DNA of 64,000 nt from Amycolatopsis albispora (lineage in GTDB: Bacteria; Actinomycetota; Actinomycetes; Mycobacteriales; Pseudonocardiaceae). Below the pieces are notes generated by a model. The model was not told where the DNA came from, made no database searches, and worked only from the letters and a program-made list of their open reading frames with translations. Shown one piece after another: positions 48,633 to 57,324 of the stretch. The first letter of the stretch is position 1, and each line of letters starts with the position of its first letter. The stretch spans positions 3,658,001-3,722,000 of the forward strand of contig NZ_CP015163.1 in the NCBI RefSeq assembly GCF_003312875.1. Reading direction: 5' to 3'. The position numbers and the translations under genes are program-made.

Positions 48633-50306
48633 TCAGTCCAGCTGGGCGAGTTGCTCGCGGAGGGTGTCCAGGCCCATGCCGCCCAGTGCCAGCGCCTTGG
48701 TGTGGAACTCCTTGATGTCGAAGGACTCCCCCTTGCGCGCCCGCGCCTCCTCACGGGCGGCGAGCCACAGCCGCTCCCCCAGCTTGTACGACGGCGCCTG
48801 CCCCGGCCAGCCGAGGTACCGGTCGATCTCGTCGTACACGTGTGCCTCGTCGGTGATGGTCCGCTTCAGCATGAACTCCAGGCCCAGGTCCGGCGTCCAG
48901 CGCTCACCCCGGTGGAAGTCCAGCTCGTCCGCGATCGGCAGTTCCAGGTGCATGCCGATGTCCACGATCACCCGCGCCGCGCGGAACAGCTGCTCCGACA
49001 GCATGCCGAGCAGGTTCCCGTGGTCGTCGAGGTAACCGAGGTCCTGCATCAGCCGCTCGCTGTAGAGCGCCCAGCCCTCCGCGTGCCCGGAGGTGAAGGC
49101 GACCAGCCGCTGGTACTTGTTCAGCGAAGCCGACTGGTACACCGCGGTGGCGATCTGCAGGTGGTGCCCCGGCGCGCCCTCGTGGTAGACGGTGCTCACC
49201 TCGCGCCAGGTGGTGAACTCGTTCTTGTCCTCGGGCAGCGACCACCACATCCGGCCGGGGCGGCTGAAGTCCTCGCTCGGCGAGGTGTAGTACGCCCCCA
49301 CCCCGCCACCGGGCGGGGCGATCTTGCACTCCAGCGCCATCAGCGCGTCGGGGATCTCGAAGTGCTTGCCCCGCAACGACTTCAGCGCGTCGTCGGAAAG
49401 GTTCTGCATCCACCGCTCGAAGGCTTCGCGGCCGTGGACGCGGTACCGCTCGTCGGCGTCGAGCGTCGCGGCCGCCTCGGCGAGCGTGCCGCCCGGCTTG
49501 ATCCGCTCGGCGACCTCGCGCATTTCGGCTTCCAGGCGCAGGAACTCCGCGCAGCCCCACTCGTAGGCCTCACGCAGGTCCAGCCGCGCGCCGACGAAGT
49601 ACCGAGACCACAGCTGGTAGACCTCTTCGCCGACGGCGTCCTTGGTCGGGGCCAGCGGCGCCAGTTCGGCGCGGAGGAACCCGGCCAGCTCCGCGTACGC
49701 CTCTTCGGCGAGCCGCGCGCCACGCTCCAGTTCCGGTGTGCGTTCCGGCGCGCCCTCGATCAGCGTGCTGAAATAGCCCTTCTTGCCGTGCAGCCCGGCC
49801 CAGGTTTCCGCCTGCTCGGCCACCTTGCTGACCTGGCGCAGCGCGGACACCCGGCCGGCGTCGGCCGCGGTCAGCAGCGAGGCACGCAGGCCGTCGAGCG
49901 ACTCGGGCACCGCGGCCATCCGGGTGGCGATGGTCTGCCAGTCCTCGGCGGTCGCGGTGGGCATCAGGTCGAACACCATGCGCAGGGCCTGCACCGGGCT
50001 CTCGATCACGTTCAGCGAGGCCAGGTCGAGCCCGGCCTCGTGGATCTCCAGCTCCAGCCCGATCCGCTCGCGGAAGACCGCCTTCGCCGCGCGCTCGCCG
50101 TCGTCGGCGGGCTCGGCGGCCTCGACCGCCTCCAGCGCGCGGCGGGCCAGCGTCGCGCGGGCGGCGTACCCGGCCGGCGAGTAGTCGGTCAGCTTGTGGT
50201 CGTGGCCGGCGATGCCGTACGTCGTCGCGGCGACGGGGTCGGCGGCCGCGAGGTCGTCTACGTAGCGGTCGCAGATCGCGTGCACGCCGTGTTCAGTGGA
50301 AACCAT
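48633..50306 (-). CDS. DUF885 family protein (probable metallopeptidase-like)
   Basis: The 557-residue, mostly helical protein has the DUF885 hallmark YHEGAPGHHLQ (about residue 370), a HExxPGHH version of the zinc-peptidase motif. SGHAEGWALYSERLMQDLGY, which supplies a downstream Glu, and a C-terminal YLGWPGQAPSYKLGERLW follow. No signal peptide is visible. Peptidase activity is inferred from the motif. The ATG at 50306 lacks a Shine-Dalgarno, and TAGCGT lies 6 nt upstream (leaderless). Confidence 0.9.
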   Translation of the reverse strand: MVSTEHGVHAICDRYVDDLAAADPVAATTYGIAGHDHKLTDYSPAGYAARATLARRALEAVEAAEPADDGERAAKAVFRERIGLELEIHEAGLDLASLNVIESPVQALRMVFDLMPTATAEDWQTIATRMAAVPESLDGLRASLLTAADAGRVSALRQVSKVAEQAETWAGLHGKKGYFSTLIEGAPERTPELERGARLAEEAYAELAGFLRAELAPLAPTKDAVGEEVYQLWSRYFVGARLDLREAYEWGCAEFLRLEAEMREVAERIKPGGTLAEAAATLDADERYRVHGREAFERWMQNLSDDALKSLRGKHFEIPDALMALECKIAPPGGGVGAYYTSPSEDFSRPGRMWWSLPEDKNEFTTWREVSTVYHEGAPGHHLQIATAVYQSASLNKYQRLVAFTSGHAEGWALYSERLMQDLGYLDDHGNLLGMLSEQLFRAARVIVDIGMHLELPIADELDFHRGERWTPDLGLEFMLKRTITDEAHVYDEIDRYLGWPGQAPSYKLGERLWLAAREEARARKGESFDIKEFHTKALALGGMGLDTLREQLAQLD

Positions 50307-50346
50307 GGCCGCACGCTACCTGGCACGCGCGGGAACCGGCAGCCGA

Positions 50347-51240
50347 TTAGGCGCGTGCCGGGACCAGCCCGAGCCTGCTCACCACCTCGCGCGTGGCCTT
50401 CGACCGGTTGAAGGTGTAGAAGTGCAGGTCCGGCACGCCTTCGGCGATCAGCCGTTCGCACATTTCGGTGACCACGTCGAGGCCCTCGGCGCGGAAGGCG
50501 GCTGGGTCGTCTTCGAGCGGGGTGAGCCGGTCGAGCAGGCTCTTCGGCGCGGTGGCCCCGGACAGCTCGATGGTCTTGCGCAGGGTCCGCGGGGTGGTCA
50601 GCGGCATGATGCCGGGAATCATCAGCGCGTCCGAACCGGCGGCGGCCACGCGGTCACGCAGGCGCAGGAAGTCCTCCGCCTCGAAGAACAGCTGCGCGAT
50701 GGCAAAATCGGCGCCCGCCTTGAACTTCCGCACCAGGTGCCGGGTGTCGGTCTCCAGGTCGGCCGAACGCGGGTGGCCGTAGGGGAACGCGGACACGCCG
50801 ACGCAGAAGTCGCCGAGCGAACGCACCAGCGCGACCAGTTCCTCGGCGTAGTTCAGCCCTTCCGGGTGCGCGATCCACTCGCCGTACGGGTCGCCGGGCG
50901 GGTCGCCGCGCAGCGCGAGCACGTTGCGCACGCCGACGGCGGCGTACCAGCCGATCACGTTGCGCAGTTCCGCCACCGAGTGGTTGACCGCGGTCAGGTG
51001 CGCCATCGGCACCAGCGTGGTCTCCGTGGCCACCCTGGCGATGCTGCGAATGGTGCCGTCGCGGCTGGTGCCACCGGCCCCGTAGGTGATCGACATGTAG
51101 GCCGGGTCGAAGCCCTCCAGCTCGCGGATCGACCGCCACAGCACGGCCTCGTCGGCGTCGTCGCGTGGTGGGAAGAACTCCACCGAGAACACGGTTTCGT
51201 TACCGCGCAGCCGTTCCACCACCGAGGTCATAGCGGTCAT
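50347..51240 (-). CDS. metF: Methylenetetrahydrofolate reductase
   Basis: MetF reduces 5,10-methylene-THF to 5-methyl-THF for methionine synthesis. The 297-residue TIM barrel has VFSVEFFPPRDD with the catalytic Glu, SITYGAGGTSRDGT, LALRGDPPG, FAIAQLFFEAEDF and MPGIMPLTTP-like sequence (IPGIMPLTTPRTL). The position near GGPP synthase and pknL matches Rv2172c. ATG 51240 or 51231 could start the protein; no Shine-Dalgarno is present. Confidence 0.96.
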   Translation of the reverse strand: MTAMTSVVERLRGNETVFSVEFFPPRDDADEAVLWRSIRELEGFDPAYMSITYGAGGTSRDGTIRSIARVATETTLVPMAHLTAVNHSVAELRNVIGWYAAVGVRNVLALRGDPPGDPYGEWIAHPEGLNYAEELVALVRSLGDFCVGVSAFPYGHPRSADLETDTRHLVRKFKAGADFAIAQLFFEAEDFLRLRDRVAAAGSDALMIPGIMPLTTPRTLRKTIELSGATAPKSLLDRLTPLEDDPAAFRAEGLDVVTEMCERLIAEGVPDLHFYTFNRSKATREVVSRLGLVPARA

Positions 51241-51292
51241 GCTAGTGGGCTTAGTCCGGTCAATGGGACCGGCCTCCCGGGTGATGAGAAGA

Positions 51293-51601
51293 TCACACCA
51301 GCCAGCGCAGCCCGGCCGTGACCACCACGGCGAGCGCGATCGACGGTAGCGCGGGCAACCGGACGGAGTAGGCCCCGGCGGCCACGCCCAGCCCGGCGAG
51401 CAGCCGCCAGTCGACGGCGGTCCAGCCCTGACCGGTCACGTCGGTGACCACCAGCCCGGCCAGCAACGCCGGCGCCAGCGCGGCGATCACCCCCGATGCC
51501 CACGACGGCAGCTCGCGATCACCCAGCAGCGCCGGGCCCGCCGCCTTGATCGCCACGCTGACCGCCGCCACCAGCAGGATGCCCGCCCACACCGTGCTCA
51601 T
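51293..51601 (-). CDS. azlD: AzlD-family small subunit of branched-chain amino acid exporter
   Basis: The 102-residue membrane protein has three or four helices (WAGILLVAAVSVAIKAAGPAL, VIAALAPALLAGLVVTDV, LLAGLGVAAGAYSVRLP, SIALAVVVTAGLRWLV). Together with AzlC it forms an exporter for branched-chain amino acids in characterised cases. ATG at 51601 overlaps the azlC stop by 4 nt (ATGA). Confidence 0.9.
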   Translation of the reverse strand: MSTVWAGILLVAAVSVAIKAAGPALLGDRELPSWASGVIAALAPALLAGLVVTDVTGQGWTAVDWRLLAGLGVAAGAYSVRLPALPSIALAVVVTAGLRWLV

Positions 51602-52281
51602 GCCGCCGCCCGCCGCGTGCGCAGGCCGAGCAGCGCGGCCGCGGCCGAGCCGACGATGGCCAGCCCGACCGGCAGCACCAGCGCCAGCCCGGCGGCCAGC
51701 ACCACCGCGAGCGCCGCCACCGCCCGCGCGGCGGGTTCCTTGCGCAGCTCGTCGATCAGCAACAGCAGGAAGAAGCCGGGGAACACCACGTCGAGGCCGA
51801 ACCGGTGCACCACGTCCGCGGGCGGCGCGACCAGCACGCCGGCCACCGTGCCGAGCACCCAGGCCGGGAACTGCACCAGCGTGCCGCCGATCATCTTCTC
51901 CCGGTCGAACCGCCCGCCGCCGAGGTGCGCGGCGGCCCACGAGGCGTCCACCACGGCCTGGCCCTCCAGTGCCCGGCGCAGCCTGCCGCCCTTGAAGGCA
52001 CCGGCCGCGGCCACGCCCATCGGCAGGAAGCGCGCGTTGATCAGTGCCGCCGCGCCGACGGCCACGCCCAGCCCGCCGCCGCCAGCCAGCGCCGCGGCCA
52101 GCGCGAACTGCGCGGACCCGGAGAACACCAGCACCGAGGCGGCGACGGGGGCGAGCGCGCCCCAGCCGAGGGTCTGGGTGAGCGCGCCGAAGGTCAGCCC
52201 GAGCACCGCGGTCGCCGTGGCGAAACCGGCGCCGACCCGGATCCCGGCGGCGTATCCACGCTTCGAGGTCTGGGAAGCCAT
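51598..52281 (-). CDS. azlC: AzlC-family large subunit of branched-chain amino acid exporter
   Basis: The 227-residue membrane protein has the AzlC signature (SVLVFSGSAQFALAAAL, ALINARFLPMGVAAAGAFKG, VDASWAAAH). It is the first gene of the azlCD pair. The ATG at 52281 is 7 nt after TTAGGT, suggesting leaderless translation. It is divergent from the CGNR regulator gene; both promoters share the palindrome at 52291-52312. Confidence 0.92.
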   Translation of the reverse strand: MASQTSKRGYAAGIRVGAGFATATAVLGLTFGALTQTLGWGALAPVAASVLVFSGSAQFALAAALAGGGGLGVAVGAAALINARFLPMGVAAAGAFKGGRLRRALEGQAVVDASWAAAHLGGGRFDREKMIGGTLVQFPAWVLGTVAGVLVAPPADVVHRFGLDVVFPGFFLLLLIDELRKEPAARAVAALAVVLAAGLALVLPVGLAIVGSAAAALLGLRTRRAAA

Positions 52282-52290
52282 GGTCCCAAC

Positions 52291-52312
52291 CTAACAGGCT
52301 AAAGCGAGTTAG
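52291..52312. promoter_or_regulatory. Inverted repeat between azlC and the CGNR regulator
   Basis: CTAAC (52291-52295) and GTTAG (52308-52312) form a palindrome with a 12-bp centre that itself contains CTAA near 52299. It overlaps the promoter region of both divergent genes, which are only 56 bp apart, and is a candidate operator. Confidence 0.45.
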
Positions 52313-52337
52313 ACCATGAGAGCCTAGGCTGGCGGAC

Positions 52338-52898
52338 ATGGCGGACAGCTGGCACGGGTACCGACTGGCGGGCGGGCACCTCGCGCTCGACCTGGTCAAC
52401 ACGGTGTCGTGGCGTGGCGACCCGCCACGACGGCTGGACCGGCTGGAGTTGCCCGGGTTCTTCGCGGACTGGCTCGAGCGGACCGGACTGGGACGGCCGG
52501 ACGGCGATCTGTCAGCGGCCCTGCCCGGCGTCCGGGAGCTGCGTGAACTGCTCTACGACCTGCTCGCCGACAGCGCACCGCGGCAGGCGGATCTCGACCG
52601 CTTCGGTGAGCTGCTCGCCGAGGCGCACACGCGGGCGAAGGCCGAGCCCGCCCTGCCGGTCCGCTGGTCGGTGCGCGTGGAAACACCGGACGACCTCGTC
52701 CCGGCGCTGACGCTGCGTGCCGACGAACTGCTCCGCTCCCCCGACACGGCGAACATCCGCCAGTGCGAGGGACGCGGTTGCGCCTGGTTGTTCATCGACA
52801 CCACCCGCAACCACTCGCGCCGGTGGTGCCGCTCGGACGACTGCGGCAACCGCGAACGCGCCCGGCGGCACTACCGGCGGGCCCGCGAACCCGTCTGA
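52338..52898 (+). CDS. ABATE/CGNR zinc-finger protein (transcriptional regulator)
   Basis: The 186-residue protein has an N-terminal ABATE domain (YRLAGGHLALDLVNTVSWRG), a helical middle part, and a C-terminal CGNR zinc finger IRQCEGRGCAWLFIDTTRN followed by RRWCRSDDCGNRERARRHY with four cysteines. The CGNR finger is thought to bind DNA. With a 56-bp divergent gap to azlCD it probably regulates that exporter (inference). The ATG is 7 nt after TAGGCT and has no Shine-Dalgarno, so it is probably leaderless. Confidence 0.9.
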   Translation: MADSWHGYRLAGGHLALDLVNTVSWRGDPPRRLDRLELPGFFADWLERTGLGRPDGDLSAALPGVRELRELLYDLLADSAPRQADLDRFGELLAEAHTRAKAEPALPVRWSVRVETPDDLVPALTLRADELLRSPDTANIRQCEGRGCAWLFIDTTRNHSRRWCRSDDCGNRERARRHYRRAREPV

Positions 52899-52958
52899 TT
52901 CACCACATCTGGCCACCCCGGCTGGGCATCCATCCGGGTGAACACGGACGATGTAGGC

Positions 52959-54050
52959 ATGAGCGAGCCGGGCTTCGACGCCGATTTCCCCGCACACGTC
53001 GAGCGCGCGCTCGAGAAGTTCCTGCGTGAAGCGGGTGACCCGATCCGCGCGATGGAACCGAGCACCGGACCCGGCGTGGACGCGCTGAGCGAGTTCGTGC
53101 TCGGTGGTGGCAAGCGGTTGCGGCCGACCTTCGCCTGGTGGGGCTGGCGCGGCGCGGGCGGGGACCCGGCCGGCCCGGACGCCGAGGGCGTGCTGCAGGC
53201 GGTGTCCAGCCTGGAGCTGGTGCAGGCCTGCGCGCTGATCCACGACGACCTGATGGACTCCTCCGACTCCCGCCGCGGCTCGCCGACCGTGCACGTGGCC
53301 TTCGCGAAGCGGCACGCCGACCACGGCTGGCTCGGTTCGGCGGCCAGCTTCGGCCAGGCCGCGGCCGTGCTGCTCGGCGACCTGGCGCTGGCGTGGGCCG
53401 ACGACATGTTCGCCGCCGCCCCGCTGCCCGCGACCACGCTCGCCGCCGCCCGGCCCGCGTGGCGCGCGATGCGCACCGAGGTGCTCGCCGGGCAATACCT
53501 GGACGTGCACACCCAGGCCACCGGCGACTCCTCCCCCGAAGCCGCGCTGCGCATCGACCGGCTGAAGACCGCCGCCTACACCGTGCAGCGCCCGCTGCAC
53601 CTGGGCGCCGCGCTGGCCGGGGCGGACGACCGGCTGATCGGCACCCTGCTCTCCTTCGGCCGCGACCTCGGGGTCGCCTTCCAGCTGCGGGACGACCTGC
53701 TCGGCGTGTTCGGCGACCCGTCGGTGACCGGCAAGCCCGCCGGGGACGACCTGCGCGAGGGCAAGCGGACGCTGCTGCTCGCGCTCGGCATGGAGCTGGC
53801 CGCCGCGCAGCACCGCGAGGCCGTCGCGGCGGTCATCGCGGACGCCGTCGGGGACAAGGACCTCACCGAGGACGCGGTCACCGAGGTGCGCGAAGCGCTG
53901 ACCGAGGTCGGTGCGGTCGCCGCGGTCGAACGCCGCATCGACGACCTCACCGCCGCGGCGCTGGCCTCGCTCGACGCCGCCGAACTCGCCGAACCGGCCG
54001 CCACCCGGCTGCGGGAGCTGGCGGTCCAGGCCACGCAGAGGAAGTACTAG
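52959..54050 (+). CDS. crtE: Polyprenyl diphosphate (geranylgeranyl diphosphate) synthase
   Basis: This enzyme extends isoprenoid chains to supply the C20 precursor for phytoene synthesis. The product of about 363 residues has GGGKRLRPTFAWW, the first Asp-rich motif DDLMDSSDSRRG (from about residue 96) and the second DDLLGVFGD (from about 245). GTG at 52938 would add 7 residues. Its stop overlaps the crtI start by one base, so it forms an operon with crtI and crtB. Its place between metF and pknL is that of Rv2173 (idsA2). Chain length is inferred from context. Confidence 0.93.
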   Translation: MSEPGFDADFPAHVERALEKFLREAGDPIRAMEPSTGPGVDALSEFVLGGGKRLRPTFAWWGWRGAGGDPAGPDAEGVLQAVSSLELVQACALIHDDLMDSSDSRRGSPTVHVAFAKRHADHGWLGSAASFGQAAAVLLGDLALAWADDMFAAAPLPATTLAAARPAWRAMRTEVLAGQYLDVHTQATGDSSPEAALRIDRLKTAAYTVQRPLHLGAALAGADDRLIGTLLSFGRDLGVAFQLRDDLLGVFGDPSVTGKPAGDDLREGKRTLLLALGMELAAAQHREAVAAVIADAVGDKDLTEDAVTEVREALTEVGAVAAVERRIDDLTAAALASLDAAELAEPAATRLRELAVQATQRKY

Positions 54051-55507
54051 TGACCGACCGAGTCGTGGTGGTCGGCGCCGGCCTCGCCGGGCTGTCGGCC
54101 GCACTGCACCTGCTGGGTTCCGGCCGCGAGGTGACCCTCGTCGAGCAGGACGAGCGCCCCGGCGGCCGCGCCGGCCAGTCCGCGCGCGACGGGTACCGCT
54201 TCGACACCGGCGCCAGCGTGCTCACCATGCCGGAACTGGTGGACGAGGCGCTGGCCGCGGTCGGTGAGTCCATTTCGGACAGAATGCGGCTGGTTCGCCT
54301 CGATCCGGCCTACCGCGCGCACTTCGCCGACGGCAGCACGCTCGCGCTGCGCACCGAAGCCGGCGCGATGGAAGCCGAGATCCGCGAGTTCGCCGGACCG
54401 CGGGAGGCCGCGGGCTACCGGCGCCTGCGCACCTGGCTGACCGAGCTGTACGCGACGCAGAAGGACCACTTCATCGGCGCGAACTTCGACTCGCCGCTCG
54501 ACCTGGTCCGCCCGGAACTGGCGAAGCTGACCGCGCTCGGCGGGTTCGGCAGGCTCGGCCCGCGCGTGGCCGGATACCTGTCCGACGAACGCGTGCGGCG
54601 GCTGTTCTCCTTCCAGGCGCTCTACGCCGGGCTCGACCCGATGCGCGCGATCGGGGCCTACGGCGTCATTTCCTACATGGACACCGTGGGCGGGGTGTAC
54701 TACCCGATGGGCGGGATCGGCAAGGTCGCCGAGGCGATGGCGGACGCCGCCGAAAAAGCCGGGGCACAGCTGAAGTTCGCCACGCACGCGGCCTGGCTGG
54801 AGCGCCGCGGGTCCCATGTGGACGCTGTGCGCACCAGCGCGGGCGAGCGGATCCCGTGTGACGCGGTGGTCGTGGCCACCGAGCTGACCTCGGCGTACCA
54901 GCTGCTCGGCGCGCACCCGCGGCGGACGCTGCCGTTGCGGTACTCGCCGTCGGCGGTGGTGCTGCACGGGCACACCGGCCGGTCGTGGCCGGAACTGGAC
55001 CACCACACCATCTTCTTCGGCGGCGCCTGGGAACGGACCTTCACCGAGATCATCCGCGAGGGCAGGCTGATGAGCGATCCGTCGCTGCTGGTCACCCGGC
55101 CGACCGCGACCGACCCGGCGCTGGCGCCCGAGGGCCGTCAGCTGGTTTCCGTGCTGGCACCCGCGCCGAACCTGCGGACCGGGCGGATCGACTGGGACCG
55201 CGTCGGCCCGGCCTATCGCGAGGAACTGGTGCGGACACTGGAAAACCGCGGCCTGACCGGGTTCGGCGACGAGTTCGAGCTGGTCGAGACGAGCACGCCC
55301 GCCGACTGGGCCGAGCGCGGGTTCGGCGCCGGTACGCCGTTCTCGCTGGCGCACACCTTCGCCCAAACCGGACCGTTCCGGCCACGCAATGTGCTGCGCG
55401 GCATCGAAAACGCCGCGCTCGCCGGGTGCGGGACCACCCCGGGCGTCGGCATCCCGCCGGTGCTGATCTCCGGAAAGCTCGCCGCGGCAAGGATTCTCGC
55501 CGCATGA
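54050..55507 (+). CDS. crtI: Phytoene desaturase
   Basis: CrtI introduces double bonds into phytoene, usually giving lycopene. The 485-residue flavoprotein has the FAD motif VVVVGAGLAGLSAALHLLGSG with ERPGGRAG (about residues 5-45). RRLFSFQALYAGLDP, GGVYYPMGGIGKVAEAM and the terminal GTTPGVGIPPVLISGKLAAA are typical of CrtI. GTG at 54050 overlaps the stop of the GGPP synthase gene, and the crtI stop overlaps crtB (ATGA). Confidence 0.95.
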   Translation: MTDRVVVVGAGLAGLSAALHLLGSGREVTLVEQDERPGGRAGQSARDGYRFDTGASVLTMPELVDEALAAVGESISDRMRLVRLDPAYRAHFADGSTLALRTEAGAMEAEIREFAGPREAAGYRRLRTWLTELYATQKDHFIGANFDSPLDLVRPELAKLTALGGFGRLGPRVAGYLSDERVRRLFSFQALYAGLDPMRAIGAYGVISYMDTVGGVYYPMGGIGKVAEAMADAAEKAGAQLKFATHAAWLERRGSHVDAVRTSAGERIPCDAVVVATELTSAYQLLGAHPRRTLPLRYSPSAVVLHGHTGRSWPELDHHTIFFGGAWERTFTEIIREGRLMSDPSLLVTRPTATDPALAPEGRQLVSVLAPAPNLRTGRIDWDRVGPAYREELVRTLENRGLTGFGDEFELVETSTPADWAERGFGAGTPFSLAHTFAQTGPFRPRNVLRGIENAALAGCGTTPGVGIPPVLISGKLAAARILAA

Positions 55508-56454
55508 GCGCCGAACTCGACGCCGCGGGCATCCACGACCCCGCCCTGCGTGCCGCCTACACCGAATGCCGCCGGATCAACGCGCACTACGGCCGCACCT
55601 TCTTCCTGGCGACCCGGTTGCTCCCGGCCAGGGCCCGCCCGTTCGCGCACGCGCTGTACGGCTTCGCCAGGGCGGTCGACGAGGTGGTCGACAATCCCGC
55701 GCCCGGCACCGATCCGGCCACCGCACTGGACGCGGTGGCCGCGCAGCTGGACGAGGTGTTCTCCGGGCGGACCACGGAATTCCCCGCGCTGGCCGACACC
55801 GTGCGCCGGTTCGACCTCGACCGCTCGCTGTTCGACGCCTTCCTGCGGTCCATGCGGATGGACCTGACGGTGACCGAATACGAGACCTACGCCGACCTCG
55901 CCGAGTACACCTGGGGCTCGGCCTCGGTGATCGGCCTGCAGATGCTGCCGGTGTTCGGCACGGTGAGCGGGCGCGCGGAAGCCGAGCCGAGCGCCGCCGC
56001 GCTCGGGGAAGCCTTCCAGCTGACCAATTTCCTGCGTGACATCGGCGAAGACCTCGACCGCGGCCGGGTTTACCTGCCGCGTGCCGAACTCGCGGCGTTC
56101 GGCGTGGACCGGGAACTGCTCGAATCCTGCCGCCGTCGCCAGGTCACCGACCCCCGGATCCGGCGCGCGCTGGCCGCGGCGGTGGCGCGCAACCGCGCGG
56201 TCTACCGGCGGGCCCGCCTCGGCGTTCCGTTGCTGCGCAAGGAATCCCGGCCGTGCGTGGCGACCGCGCTGACGTTGTACGAAGGCATCCTGGACGAGAT
56301 CGTGGCGGCGGACTACCACGTGCTCAACCGCCGGGTCGTGGTGCCGAAGCGGCGGCGGCTCGCGGTGGCCGGGCCGAGCCTGCTCCGCGTGCAGGGGCTG
56401 GAGTTGCTTCAGGCAGCGCGGAACACCAGATCACCACTACGCTCGAAAACATGA
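55504..56454 (+). CDS. crtB: Phytoene synthase
   Basis: CrtB joins two molecules of geranylgeranyl diphosphate head to head into phytoene. The 316-residue product has the two Asp-rich motifs of the family, ARAVDEVVDNP (about residue 60) and NFLRDIGEDLDRGRVYLP (about 175), and YCYYVAG-type sequence replaced by EYTWGSASVIGLQMLP. It starts inside the crtI stop codon and its own stop overlaps the next gene (ATGA). No lycopene cyclase gene is present in the window. Confidence 0.95.
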   Translation: MSAELDAAGIHDPALRAAYTECRRINAHYGRTFFLATRLLPARARPFAHALYGFARAVDEVVDNPAPGTDPATALDAVAAQLDEVFSGRTTEFPALADTVRRFDLDRSLFDAFLRSMRMDLTVTEYETYADLAEYTWGSASVIGLQMLPVFGTVSGRAEAEPSAAALGEAFQLTNFLRDIGEDLDRGRVYLPRAELAAFGVDRELLESCRRRQVTDPRIRRALAAAVARNRAVYRRARLGVPLLRKESRPCVATALTLYEGILDEIVAADYHVLNRRVVVPKRRRLAVAGPSLLRVQGLELLQAARNTRSPLRSKT

Positions 56455-57239
56455 CGACACCCGCCAACCGGCCGATCCGGGTCGGAGTCCAGATCCAGCC
56501 CCAGCACGCCGACTACGCCACCATCCGCCGGGCCGCGTCCGAGGCCGAGGACCTCGGCGTCGACATCGCCTTCAACTGGGACCACTTCTACCCGCTCTAC
56601 GGGGAACCCGAAGGCAAGCACTACGAGTGCTGGACCATGCTCGGCGCCTGGGCCGAATCCACCTCGCGGGTGGAGATCGGCGCGCTGGTCACCTGCAACA
56701 GCTACCGCAACCCCGAACTGCTCGCCGACATGGCGCGCACGGTCGACAACATCAGCGACGGCAGGCTGATCCTCGGGATCGGCTCCGGCTGGTTCGAGAA
56801 GGACTACACCGAATACGGCTACGAGTTCGGCACCGCCGGCGGCAGGCTGAACGACCTCGGTGACGCGCTGCCGCGCATCGAAGCCAGGCTCGGCAAGCTG
56901 AACCCGCAGCCGGTGCGCAAGATCCCGGTGCTGATCGGCGGCGGCGGGGAGAAGAAGACGCTGCGCCTGGTGGCCAAGCACGCCGACATCTGGCACGGCT
57001 TCGGCGACCCGGAGGTGGTGGAGCGCAAGGTGCGCATCCTCGACCAGCACTGCGCCGACGTCGGCCGCGACCCGGCGGAGATCGAGCGTTCGGTTGCGGT
57101 CGAGTCGGAGCCCAGCGAACTCGGGCCGCAGCTGCTCGAGCGCGGGGTCTCGCTGTTCACCGTCGGCGTGACCGGCCCCGACTACGACTTCTCCCTGCTG
57201 CGGCAGTGGGTCGAATGGCGGGACAAGACCAACGGCTGA
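56451..57239 (+). CDS. Luciferase-like (LLM), probably F420-dependent oxidoreductase
   Basis: The 262-residue TIM-barrel protein has VGVQIQPQHADYATIRRAASE, IAFNWDHFYPLYG, IGALVTCNSYRNPELLADMARTVD, LILGIGSGWFEKDY and PVLIGGGGEKKTLRLVA. These match F420-dependent LLM enzymes of actinobacteria. ATG at 56451 overlaps the crtB stop, making it the fourth gene of the carotenoid operon. A -10-like TACGCT 7 nt before the ATG suggests an additional leaderless promoter inside crtB. Whether it acts on a carotenoid is unknown. Confidence 0.88.
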   Translation: MTTPANRPIRVGVQIQPQHADYATIRRAASEAEDLGVDIAFNWDHFYPLYGEPEGKHYECWTMLGAWAESTSRVEIGALVTCNSYRNPELLADMARTVDNISDGRLILGIGSGWFEKDYTEYGYEFGTAGGRLNDLGDALPRIEARLGKLNPQPVRKIPVLIGGGGEKKTLRLVAKHADIWHGFGDPEVVERKVRILDQHCADVGRDPAEIERSVAVESEPSELGPQLLERGVSLFTVGVTGPDYDFSLLRQWVEWRDKTNG

Positions 57240-57260
57240 GGCCCGCCCGCCCCGCCGAAC

Positions 57261-57313
57261 GTCACGAATGTGGCTTTCGAGACGCAGAACGTCTCGAAAG
57301 CCACATTCGTGAC
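57261..57313. repeat. Palindromic repeat copy 3 (perfect 23-bp arms)
   Basis: The left arm (57261-57283) starts GTCACGAATGTGGCTTTC, the loop is GCAGAAC (57284-57290) and the right arm (57291-57313) is the exact reverse complement. It starts 21 bp after the stop of the LLM gene and ends 11 bp before that of the symporter gene, again between convergent genes, about 45 kb away from copies 1 and 2. Confidence 0.85.
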
Positions 57314-57324
57314 ATCGGCCGGGG

